Below are positions 54,252 through 62,949 of a stretch of 64,000 bases of DNA, in pieces (within the stretch, counting starts at the first letter, position 1; the number at the start of each line of letters is the position of its first letter). The notes beneath the pieces were generated by a model, which was not told the DNA's origin, made no database searches, and saw nothing but the letters and a program-made list of their open reading frames with translations. Location: NCBI GenBank assembly GCA_963834515.1, contig CAWICB010000003.1, positions 682,001 through 746,000 of the forward strand. The letters are read 5' to 3'. A program made the translations under genes and the position numbers. The stretch is from RYN-230 sp963834515 (GTDB lineage: Bacteria; Actinomycetota; Actinomycetes; Streptosporangiales; Streptosporangiaceae).

Positions 54252-57200
54252 GTGAGCATCGCCGAGATTGCTCCCCGGGGGGAAGGCTTCGACCGGACCC
54301 CGCCGCACGATGTGGCGGCCGAGCAGTGCGTGCTCGGCGGGATGCTGCTGTCCAAGGACGCGATCTCGGACGTGATGGAGACCATCCGGCCAGACGATCA
54401 CTACCGGCCCGCGCACCAGATCGTGCACGAGGCCATCCTGGAGCTGTACGGCCGGGGCGAGCCCGCCGACCCGGTCACCGTGTCCGATCTGCTGAGCAAG
54501 AGGGGCGAGCTGGCCCGTATCGGTGGCCCTAGCTATCTGCACACGCTCATCGCCTCGGTGCCCACCGCGGCCAACGCGGGGTACTACGCGCGCATCGTCC
54601 GCGAGCGCGCCATCCTGCGCCGTCTGGTCGAGGTCGGCACCCGCATCGTGCAGCTGGGCTATTCGGGTGACGGGGAAGCCGACGAGCTGGTCGACCGGGC
54701 TCAGGCCGAGGTCTACGGGGTAACCGAGCGCCGGGTCAGCGAGGACTACCTGTCCCTGTCCGAGATCATGCCCGCGGCCCTGGACGAGATCGAGGCCATC
54801 GGCTCCCGGGGCGGCGGGATGAGCGGGGTGCCCACCGGCTTCGCCGACCTGGACTCCCTGACCAACGGCCTGCACGCCGGCCAGATGGTCGTCATCGCGG
54901 CCCGGCCAGCCGTCGGCAAAGCGCTGGCGTTGACCACGAGCCTGCCGACCCCCGACGGCTGGACGACCATGGGCGAGGTCCAGGTCGGGGACCGGCTGAT
55001 CGGGGCTGATGGGCGCCCGGTGACGGTCGTGGCGGCCACTGAGGTCATGTACGGCCGGCCGTGCTACGAGGTGGAGTTCTCCGACGGCGAGGTCATCGTG
55101 GCCGACAGCCAGCACCAGTGGCTGACCTGGACCCGGGCCGCGGCGCCAGCCCTGCCGCGAGTCGTCACCACCGAGCAGATCGCTGGCTCGCTACGCTGCG
55201 AGACGGCGGACCACCGTCCCAACCACGCGGTTCAGCTGGCCAGCCCGTTCGAGCTGCCCGAGGCTGAGCTGCCCCTGTCCCCGTACGCACTGGGGACATG
55301 GCTGGGGGACGGGCACACGGCTGGTGCCCGGTTCGCCATGGCAGACCCGGAGATGACCGGGTCCGTGGCAGCTTTCGGGCGCGTTGTGGTCAAGCCCCGG
55401 AGCCAGCTCACCTACCGGATGGCGCGGGCCCGCGGCGGGAAGGCCAGATTCTCCACCCCGCCGTTCGGGCTGCTCCGGAACAAGCACATTCCTGCCCGCT
55501 ATCTCCGCGCCTCCATCGGGCAGCGCCGCGAGCTGCTGGCCGGCATCCTCGCCACCGATGGCACCGTGACCAGCAATGGCTCGGTGCAGTGGGGGGTGAC
55601 GAACCGGCGGCTCGCGGAGGACGTCCGCGAGCTGGTGCTCAGCCTGGGCTACCGCTGCTCGATGAGCACGAAGCGGGTGCCGGGGCGGTACGACGACTCT
55701 TCCACTTGCTACATCGTCAACTTCACCACCCGGTGGCGGTACATCATGGACGTGCGCCGGGTGCCGTCAGTGCCGGTCCGCTGCGTGCAGGTGGACAGCG
55801 CGGACCACCTCTACCTGGCGGGCCGCGGGATGATCCCCACGCACAACTCGACGCTGGCGCTGGACCTGGCCCGGGCGGCGACGATCAAGCACAGTCTGCC
55901 GACCGTGATGTTCAGCCTGGAGATGAGCCGCAACGAGATCACCATGCGGCTGCTGTCCGCCGAGGCCCGGGTGCCGCTGCACAGCATGCGGACCGGCCAG
56001 ATGGGCGAGGACGACTGGACCAGGCTGGCCCGGCGGATGAGTGAGGTGGTGGACGCGCCGCTGTTCATCGACGACTCGCCGAACATGTCGATGATGGAGA
56101 TCCGGGCCAAGTGCCGCCGGCTCAAGCAGCGGCACGACCTCAAGCTGGTTATCGTCGATTATCTGCAGCTGATGAGCTCGCCCAAGCGGGTGGAGAACCG
56201 GCAGCAGGAAGTCTCCGACATGTCCCGCTCACTCAAGCTCCTGGCCAAAGAGATCGACGTGCCGGTGATCGCCATCTCCCAGCTGAACCGGGGACCGGAG
56301 CAGCGCACCGATAAGCGGCCGATGCTCTCAGACCTGCGGGAATCGGGCTGCCTGACGGGTGCCACCAGGATCTTGCGCGCGGACAACGGGGCGGAGGTCA
56401 CGCTGGCCGAGCTGGTGGCCAGCGGGGAGCGGGACATACCGGTCTGGTCGCTGACCGAGCGGCTGCGGATGGTCCCGTGCCGGATGACACATGCGTTCCC
56501 GAGTGGGATCAAAGAGGTGTTCCAGGTCCGGCTGCGCTCTGGCCGCGAGGTCCAGGCTACGGCCAATCACCCGTTCCTTACCTATGACGGCTGGCAGCCA
56601 CTCGGCGCGCTCGCCGCAGGCAGCCGGGTCGCCGTGCCGCGGCATACCCCTGGCCCGCTGGACCTGCAGCCCATGCCTGAGGCAGAAGTCATCATGCTTG
56701 CCCAGCTACTGGGTGACGGCTCGTTCGTGCGGAACCAGCCCGTTCGGTACGCCAGCACCGACGAGCAGAACCTGGCCGCGGTGACCGCGGCGGCCCATGA
56801 GAAGTTCGTCCCGTCCCGGCTCTTCTCGGTCCCCAGGGAGCAGGCGGCGCTGTTCCTGCGGCACCTGTGGGCGACTGATGGTTGCGTCTGGTGGGACGCG
56901 AAGGTTCGGCAATCGCGTATCTATTACGCGTTCGACCAGCCGGACGCTGGTCGATGACGTAGCGCGACTCCTGCTGCGGTTCAACGTGATGACTCGCATC
57001 AAGGAGGTCCGGAAGGGTGACCACCGGCCCTGCTATCACCTGTTTGTCTACGGTGCCGAGAACCAGTTGCGTTTCCTGGACGAGATCGGTGTCCACGGGG
57101 GGCGTGCGGCGATGGCAGGTACCTGCCGCGAGATGCTCCGGTCAGTCCAGAGCAACACCAACCTGGACACGATCCCGCGGGACGTCTGGGACAGAGTCAG

Positions 57201-57660
57201 GGTCGTGCTGGCCGAGCGGCACATGTCGCACCGTGAGTTCGCGGCCGCCATGGACACCAGGTTCTGCGGGAGCACGCTCTGGAAGCACGCGCCCAGCCGT
57301 CAGCGACTAGCCCGGGTAGCCGCCGTTCTGGGCGATGTTGACCTGGAGATGGTGGCCACCAACGACGTGTTCTGGGATGAGATCGCGTCGGTGGAAAGCC
57401 TAGGGGAGCAGCCGGTCTACGACGCGGCCGTGCCGGGCACGCACAACTTCGTGGCCAACGGGATCAGCCTGCATAACAGCATCGAGCAAGACTCGGACGT
57501 AGTGATCTTGCTGCATCGCGAGGACGCCTACGAAAAGGAGTCACCCCGGGCCGGCGAGGCGGATCTCATTATCGCCAAGCACAGGAATGGGCCCACGGCT
57601 ACGGTGACGGTCGCCTTCCAGGGGCACTACAGCCGCTTCGTGGACATGGCGCCTGGCTGA
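54252..57660 (+). CDS. dnaB: Replicative DNA helicase DnaB interrupted by two inteins and a frameshift
   Basis: DnaB unwinds DNA at the fork. Extein pieces are 54252-54920 (223 residues), 55848-56348 (167) and 57478-57657 (60), together 450 residues, a normal DnaB. Features include VAAEQCVLGGMLLSKDAI, FADLDSLTNGLHAGQMVVIA, the P-loop ARPAVGK/S, VIVDYLQLMSSPKRVE and ISQLNRGPEQR. The first frame ends at 56957, inside the second intein. The rest continues in the +1 frame, joined at about 56931. GTG 54252 follows GGGGAGGTGG. Because DnaB is essential, either a base-call error or a rescue mechanism is required. Confidence 0.88.
54921..55847 (+). other. DnaB intein 1, class 3 (WCT), at the P-loop
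   Basis: The 309-residue intein sits between the P-loop lysine (ARPAVGK) and serine (STLALDLAR). It begins with Ala instead of Cys/Ser (ALALTTSLPTPDGWTTMGEV) and has the class 3 triplet: Trp in block B (ADSQHQWLTWT), Cys in block F (VRCVQVDSADHLYLAG) and Thr in block G (MIPTHN). LAGLIDADG motifs SPYALGTWLGDGHTAG and LLAGILATDG mark a homing endonuclease. This matches the arrangement known for mycobacterial DnaB inteins. The 927-base length keeps the frame. Confidence 0.93.
56349..57477 (+). other. DnaB intein 2, class 1, frameshifted
   Basis: This intein sits between RESG and SIEQD, the classic second DnaB site. It starts with Cys (CLTGATRILRADNGAEVTLA) and ends VPGTHNFVANGISLHN, so splicing residues are intact. 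Its endonuclease blocks include LAQLLGDGS and FLRHLWATDG. The length is 1129 bases, one more than a multiple of three. The coding pattern YYA(F)STSRTLVDDVARLLLR resumes cleanly if one base near 56931 is removed. An N-terminal piece (to 56957) and a C-terminal piece lie in different frames. Confidence 0.9.
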
Positions 57661-57665
57661 GCCGG

Positions 57666-58541
57666 GTGGCAGGCTGGACAGCGATGGACTTCCCTGACGG
57701 CGGGACCGTTCCGGACCTGGACGTGGCGTGGATTCACGGGTCAGCGGCGCCCAAATACAACACCGATCCTGACATCCAGGTGCATGCCGCAGACGAGCAC
57801 ACGTACATCCTGCGGCAGAACAAAGCGGTGCATTACGAGGCGCCGTTCATGTTCCTGCTGTTCGGCGGGGCTAAGGCGGTCCTGCTCGATACGGGTGCCA
57901 CCGCGAACCCGGACTTCTTCCCGCTGCGCCGCACCGTCGACGCGATCATCGGGGACTGGCTGGCCAGGCATCCGCATCCGGACGACTATGGCCTGCTCGT
58001 ACTGCACACCCACTCGCACACCGACCACACCGCCGCGGATGGGCAGTTCAGCGGCCGGCCCAGCACTGACGTGATCGGCGCGACCCGCGACGCGGCCTGG
58101 CCGTACTTCGGCTTCGACAGCCACCCGGAAGCGGTGGTGCCGGTGGATCTCGGCGGCCGCATTCTTGACTGCCTGGCCACGCCGGGGCATCACGCGGCGG
58201 CGGTCACCTACTACGACCGGTACACCAGGATCCTGTTCACCGGTGACACCGTCTACCCGGGCCGCCTGTACGTGTTCGACTGGCCTGCCTTCGTCAGGTC
58301 CATCGACCGTCTCGTCAACTGGTGTGGGCAGCGGCCGGTGAGTTATCTGCTGGGCTGCCATATCGAGATGTCGACCAGACCGGGGGTGGACTACCCGGTG
58401 GGCTGGACCTACCAGCCGGACGAGACCCCCCTGGAGCTGACCCTGGACCAGCTCAGGGAAATCCAGCGCACGCTTGCGGACCATGATTACCAGCAGGGCC
58501 GCTACGTCCTGCCGCAGATGATCATCACTCCGGCCGGGTGA
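57666..58541 (+). CDS. MBL-fold metallo-hydrolase
   Basis: The 291-residue protein has the metallo-beta-lactamase motif LHTHSHTDHTAADGQF (HxHxDH), GHHAAAVTYYDRYTRILFTG with a further ligand, and the closing LLGCHIEMSTRPG. It is a zinc hydrolase of the glyoxalase II/lactonase-like type, substrate unknown. It starts GTG 57666 or ATG 57684, six bases after dnaB, and leads into the PfkB gene. Confidence 0.85.
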   Translation: MAGWTAMDFPDGGTVPDLDVAWIHGSAAPKYNTDPDIQVHAADEHTYILRQNKAVHYEAPFMFLLFGGAKAVLLDTGATANPDFFPLRRTVDAIIGDWLARHPHPDDYGLLVLHTHSHTDHTAADGQFSGRPSTDVIGATRDAAWPYFGFDSHPEAVVPVDLGGRILDCLATPGHHAAAVTYYDRYTRILFTGDTVYPGRLYVFDWPAFVRSIDRLVNWCGQRPVSYLLGCHIEMSTRPGVDYPVGWTYQPDETPLELTLDQLREIQRTLADHDYQQGRYVLPQMIITPAG

Positions 58542-58548
58542 CGCGGCC

Positions 58549-59529
58549 GTGATCCTGGTGGCCGGTGAGAGCCTGATCGACCTCATCGTCGGGCCGCACG
58601 GCGACGTGCACGCCAGCCCGGGCGGCGGCCCGTTCAACACGGCCCGCACCATCGCCCGGCTGGGCCAGCCGGTCCGCTTCCTGGGCCGGTTCTCGGCCGA
58701 CCCGTTCGGCGCGCTGCTAGCCGGGAAGCTGGCTGACGACCACGTCGAGCTGGTGCTGCCGGAGCAGGTGCCGGAGCCGACCGCACTGGCCATCGTGTCG
58801 GTCAACGAGGCCGGGGTCGCGCGTTACTGGTTCCACCTCACCGGCACGGCCGGTTTCGTGCTCGACCAGCCGTCCGCCGGGCAGGCGCTGCGAGCCGACG
58901 TTACCGCGCTGCATATCGGTACCCTCGGGCTCGTTGTGGAGCCTATGGGTGGGGCCGTGGAGAGCCTGGCTGGCCAGCTGCCCTCGTCGGTCCTGCTGAT
59001 GCTCGACCCCAACTGGCGCGCGTCAGCCATCCCGGATCCCAGCGCCCACCTGGCCCGGATACGCCGCCTGCTGCCGCGTACCGACATCCTCAAGACAAGC
59101 ATGGAAGACCTGCCGTTCCTGGCCCCAGGCGACGTCCCGGCGGCGGCCCGGACGCTGCTCGGCTGGGGCGCGCGGTGTGTCCTGGTCACCGACGGCCCGG
59201 CGCCGGTGCGGGCGTTCACGGCGGACGGGCAGCAGCTCACGGTGCCGACGCCACCCGCCGAGGTGGTGGACACGGTCGGGGCCGGAGACGCGTTCGGCGG
59301 CGGCTTCCTGGCCTGGTGGGCTGAGCGCGGGCTGGACCGGGACCAGCTGGCCGACCCCCGTCGGCTGGCGGCGGCCGTCGCGGCGGGGGCCCGGGTGGCC
59401 GCCCTGACCTGTACCCGGGCGGGGGCAGAGCCGCCCTGGCGGGCGGAAATGGGCGCCGCGGAACGTCTGGGCGACCAGCCAGCCCCCGGGCCAGGCGCGG
59501 CGCGAACCACCCTGCACCCCCGGCCGTAG
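58549..59529 (+). CDS. PfkB family carbohydrate kinase
   Basis: The 326-residue protein has the N-terminal MILVAGESLIDLIVG, FNTARTIARLGQPVRFLGRF, and the C-terminal anion hole and catalytic base in VVDTVGAGDAFGGGFLAWW (GAGD). It phosphorylates a sugar such as fructose or a nucleoside-like substrate. It lies eight bases after the MBL gene, so the two are probably co-transcribed. Substrate cannot be told. Confidence 0.88.
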   Translation: MILVAGESLIDLIVGPHGDVHASPGGGPFNTARTIARLGQPVRFLGRFSADPFGALLAGKLADDHVELVLPEQVPEPTALAIVSVNEAGVARYWFHLTGTAGFVLDQPSAGQALRADVTALHIGTLGLVVEPMGGAVESLAGQLPSSVLLMLDPNWRASAIPDPSAHLARIRRLLPRTDILKTSMEDLPFLAPGDVPAAARTLLGWGARCVLVTDGPAPVRAFTADGQQLTVPTPPAEVVDTVGAGDAFGGGFLAWWAERGLDRDQLADPRRLAAAVAAGARVAALTCTRAGAEPPWRAEMGAAERLGDQPAPGPGAARTTLHPRP

Positions 59530-59655
59530 CTGTTGTGAGGGGCCGTATGGCCCGGGCCGTAGCCCGGGAAAAATCGGGGACTTGTGCCCTGCCTGGCGCC
59601 CCGTGGTGACGTAGAGTAATATATTGGCTACTAATACAGTACATAGGGAGGGGTC

Positions 59656-60228
59656 GTGACCACGACGCGTAGACGCCTCCGTCACCAGCAGGGCGTGCCA
59701 TCCCCATCCGTTCTGGAGGCATCTCCTGACCTGGGCGCGGCGGCCAAGCAGGCTGTGATCAGCTTCCTGCGTGACGCATCGAACGCCACAGCGGAGCGGG
59801 AAGCCACCCGGCGCGTCGCCGGCAGCACGGCGCGGCGCACCGACGAGACCCGCGCGGTAGAGCACAGTGCCGCGTCCGGGGATGCGGGCTCCGACCCGAG
59901 TCACCAGGCGGCCGAGTCCTCGGCCTGGCGGGCAGCGGCCTTCAGCGCGGAGGTACTGGACCAGATTGAGGCGGCCGCGGCCAAGGTAGAGGCGGATATC
60001 GCCGCCGCCGCCCAGGCCTACGCGGAACTGCAGGCCGGGGCGGCGGCCGCGGCCGAGGCCGCGGTGAACGCCGCACAGTCGGCCATGGCGTCAGCCCACA
60101 CAGCCGTGCAGGCCGACAAGCGGGTAAAAATCGCATTGCGCCGGGTCGAGCATTACGTGACGATCACCGTCTGCATCCTCATAATCGCGATCGTCATCCT
60201 CACGGTAACCGCGACCGCCGCTCACTAG
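59656..60228 (+). CDS. Unknown coiled-coil protein with C-terminal membrane helix
   Basis: The 190-residue protein is Ala/Glu/Arg-rich and predicted helical (VLDQIEAAAAKVEADIAAAA, QAYAELQAGAAAAAEAAVNA) and ends with a single membrane helix (YVTITVCILIIAIVILTVTA). GTG 59656 has GGGAGGGG just upstream, behind an unusually AT-rich promoter (59610-59640). It lies next to a tyrosine recombinase gene, so it may be cargo of a mobile element. I do not recognise the family. Confidence 0.7.
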   Translation: MTTTRRRLRHQQGVPSPSVLEASPDLGAAAKQAVISFLRDASNATAEREATRRVAGSTARRTDETRAVEHSAASGDAGSDPSHQAAESSAWRAAAFSAEVLDQIEAAAAKVEADIAAAAQAYAELQAGAAAAAEAAVNAAQSAMASAHTAVQADKRVKIALRRVEHYVTITVCILIIAIVILTVTATAAH

Positions 60229-60277
60229 GACTGCCGAGCCGGGCGCCACCATCGATGCGAAGCAGCAGGCCCAATGG

Positions 60278-61273
60278 CTAGATCCGGTCACCCGGGCTGA
60301 GGCGTGCATGCGCCTGGTGGGCACGGGCCGCGCCGCGGGCTTCGGTGTACTCGCGGACCATGTGGTAGGTCTTCCACCCAGTGATGTGCATGAGATCGTC
60401 GCTGGACCCGCCGGCGGCCAGCCACTTGTCAGCGAACGAGCACCGGAACCGGTGCGGGTGAACGTTCCGGATGCCCGCCTGCTCGCCGCGCCGCCCGACC
60501 ATGTCGCGGATTCCTGAGTCGGTCATGTGCGCGGTGTTGTGTCCCTGGACGCCGAGCCATAGCCAGGGCGACGAGGCCTGGGTGTGACGTGCGCGTACCC
60601 GGATGTACCGGTCCAGGGCGGCCGCAGCCTTCTTGCCGATCGGCACCCAGGTCTCGTCATCATCCGTGAGCCGGAGGCGGAGCTTCCGCTGGGTGAGGAA
60701 CACGTCATTGTGGCTCTCGTCGTCTGGGTCGTAGTGCAAGTTCGCCAGCCCAGACACACGCATGCCGGTATCGATCAGTACCCGCATGATCGCCGCGTCG
60801 CGGCGATCGGCGAACGAGGAGCCCTGGCACGTCCCGAGCAGCCGGGCCAGCTCGTCGTCGCTGAAAACCGTCCTCGCCTTCTTGCTGACCTTCGGCCCTT
60901 CGATCCGGCCCATGGGGTTCGGGTTCGAGCGTTCCTCCTCGCTCGTAAGCCAGCCGAAGAACACCCGGAGGTTGCGGAAGTGCACGGCAGCCGACCCGGC
61001 CGACGTGCGCCGTTCCTCGGCCAGCAGGAATGCGCGGATGTGCTCCGCCCCGACGCCCTCAGCATCGGCAGGCATGTGCTGATCAGTGAGGAAGGCGTAC
61101 AGGGCCCGGACGGAGTCGGTGTAAGAACGAACCGTTCTGTTGCTCTTGGCCGCCGCTTCGAGTGCGAGCTGCCACGACGTGACGAACGTGGCCAGCGGCG
61201 GCCCGGCGGACGCGGGGGTGCCGTCCCGGTGTCCCAGGTTGCGGCGCGCTTCGCCCAAGCTGGTGACGGACAT
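60278..61273 (-). CDS. Tyrosine recombinase / integrase
   Basis: The 331-residue protein has an N-terminal SAM-like core-binding domain (FVTSWQLALEAAAKSNRTVR) and the catalytic domain with the residues of tyrosine recombinases: Arg in IDTGMRVSGLANL, HPHRFRCSFADKW (HxxR), a further His/Trp in GWKTYHMV and Tyr in REYTEARG. ATG 61273 is chosen. It lies on the left of tRNA-Arg, with no visible excisionase partner, so it may be a domesticated or separate element's integrase. Confidence 0.85.
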   Translation of the reverse strand: MSVTSLGEARRNLGHRDGTPASAGPPLATFVTSWQLALEAAAKSNRTVRSYTDSVRALYAFLTDQHMPADAEGVGAEHIRAFLLAEERRTSAGSAAVHFRNLRVFFGWLTSEEERSNPNPMGRIEGPKVSKKARTVFSDDELARLLGTCQGSSFADRRDAAIMRVLIDTGMRVSGLANLHYDPDDESHNDVFLTQRKLRLRLTDDDETWVPIGKKAAAALDRYIRVRARHTQASSPWLWLGVQGHNTAHMTDSGIRDMVGRRGEQAGIRNVHPHRFRCSFADKWLAAGGSSDDLMHITGWKTYHMVREYTEARGAARAHQAHARLSPGDRI

Positions 61274-61437
61274 GCTGATGCCTCCCGTCGGCCGGTGCGA
61301 CCTGCGCCCTTCGTGCCCTACCCTTGAAAGGTCGCGGTGGGCATGTCGGAGCGACAAATCAGAAGCTCTATCACCGCTGCACTCGTGTGGTACCGTATCA
61401 CCTGCCTGTAAAGCCGCAGGTAGACAAGTTAAGACAA

Positions 61438-61510
61438 GCGCTCGTAGCTCAACGGATAGAGCATCTGACTACGGATCAGAAGGTTGGGGGTTCGAGTCCC
61501 TCCGAGCGCG
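61438..61510 (+). tRNA. tRNA-Arg (ACG anticodon)
   Basis: The 73-base sequence folds as a cloverleaf: acceptor GCGCTCG/CGAGCGC, D arm GCTC/GAGC, anticodon stem TCTGA/TCAGA with loop CTACGGA, and T arm GGGGG/CCCTC with TTCGAGT. CCA is not encoded. The right-hand integrase gene begins after the 3' end, so this tRNA is probably the attachment target. Confidence 0.97.
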
Positions 61511-61519
61511 CCCAGGTCA

Positions 61520-61549
61520 AAGGCCCCTTCCGATCAAGGAAGGGGCCTT
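61520..61549 (+). terminator. Terminator-like hairpin after tRNA-Arg
   Basis: AAGGCCCCTTCC (61520-61531) and GGAAGGGGCCTT (61538-61549) form a perfect 12-base stem with a six-base loop. It lies between the tRNA and the integrase remnant and resembles an intrinsic terminator without a long U-run. Confidence 0.75.
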
Positions 61550-61575
61550 CTTGCTAACGCGGATGCTAACAGTGA

Positions 61576-62764
61576 CTAGCTTGCGGCCTTCATGACCTGG
61601 GCGAAGGTGTCCGCAGCTTCGGACATTTGATTGCTGATCACGTGGGCATACACGCGCAGGGTGATCGACGGGTCAGCGTGGCCGAGGCGGGCCGCCACGA
61701 CATGGACCGGGGTGCCCGCCAGCAACAAGGTCGTGGCGTGGACATGGCGCAGATCATGTAGGCGAGCGTGCGGCAGAGGTTCGTTCGCGTGCGCGGCGTT
61801 GTGTGCCTTGATCAGCGTTGCCATGAGTGATGACACAGTGTCGGGGTGGACCGGCTCACCCCAGGCAGTGCAGAACACGTAGTCCCTCGGCACCCTTCCA
61901 TTCGGGTCCGACGGTCAGCCGCTCTTGGGCCCGCCGCTTGCGGTGGTCGATGAGCACTTGGGCGGAGTCCGGGTCGATGCTGATCGTGCGGGACCGGCCA
62001 CTCTTGGTTGTCCCCTCAATGCGTTGTCCAGCTATGACGGCGGCTGACCCGGTGATGCGGACCTCCAGTGCGTCCAGGCCGATGTCTCGCCAGCGGAGGT
62101 TCAGCAGTTCGCCGCGACGTGCTCCGGTGTAGGCGGCCAGGTGATAGAAGGCGAACAGGCGGTGACTCTGTGCCGCAGCCAGAAACGTGGCGAGCTGGGC
62201 AGGAGCCCAAACCGTCTCAGGCTTGGTGTCTGCCTTGCGGGGCCGCTTGGCGCGTTCGACGGGGTTGGCCGGTAGGACTTGTTCGACCACGACCGCGTCA
62301 TGGAATGCCTTGCGTAGTACGGCATGCACGTAGGCCACGGTGCGCGAGGACAGGCCCGTGCCGTTCCGGCCGCCGCCAGTCAGGAGATCGCGGTAGAGCT
62401 TCGTGATACGGGCCGGGGTGATGGCCTGCAAGCGCAGGTCGCCGATGTGTGGCCGGACATGACGATTGATCAGGTGACGGTAGTCCTGCAATGTCTTGGA
62501 CTTGATCTGCACCGCATGCGCTTCGATCCAGTCATCGAGGTACGCGCTGACGGTGATCGAACTGCGGTCGATGTAACTGCCCTGGTGTGCTTTGACCCGG
62601 GCCTCGTCGCGAGCGGCTTTGGCTTCTTCTTCGGTGGCGTATCCGCCGACCCAGCGGGGTTTGCTGATGCCTGTCTCGGTATCCTTAACGCGGATGACGT
62701 AGGACCAGGTGGCTCCGCGTTTCATGACGCCGTCGCGGAGCTTGGGGGTGGTCTTGCGGGGCAT
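61576..62764 (-). pseudogene. Frameshifted phage/AICE-type integrase
   Basis: The N-terminal part (62764-61890) has PRWVGGYATEEEAKAARDEA, TVSAYLDDWIEAH and the catalytic arginine in TGARRGELLNLRW. The C-terminal part (61893-61576), in another frame, has YVFCTAWGEPVHPDTVSSLM, HDLRHVHATTLLLAG and GHADPSITLRVYAHV with the catalytic residues. The frames change near 61890, a net +1 base along the gene. All catalytic residues survive, so it may be a recent break or a base-call error. ATG 62764 overlaps the xis stop by one base. Confidence 0.85.
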
Positions 62765-62949
62765 TACGCAGCGGTCCTTTCGGCGAGCAGCCTGGAGACG
62801 TAGTCCTCCAGGGCGGACAAGGGGATGCGCCGTGATCCGTCGATACGGATAGAGGCGATGGCACCGCTGGCCAGCAGTTCGTAGAGCTTGCTGCGGGAGA
62901 TCGCCAGGGCCTCGGCGGCCTCGGGGACAGTCAGGAGGAGCCGGGGCAT
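62764..62949 (-). CDS. xis: Excisionase / MerR-like helix-turn-helix protein (Xis)
   Basis: The 61-residue protein (LLLTVPEAAEALAISRSKLY then ELLASGAIASIRIDGSRRIP) is a winged helix-turn-helix of the excisionase family, typical of actinomycete integrative elements. It is encoded just upstream of the integrase (TAATG overlap) and after the replication gene, matching the rep-xis-int order of pSAM2-like elements. It seems intact. Confidence 0.9.
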   Translation of the reverse strand: MPRLLLTVPEAAEALAISRSKLYELLASGAIASIRIDGSRRIPLSALEDYVSRLLAERTAA

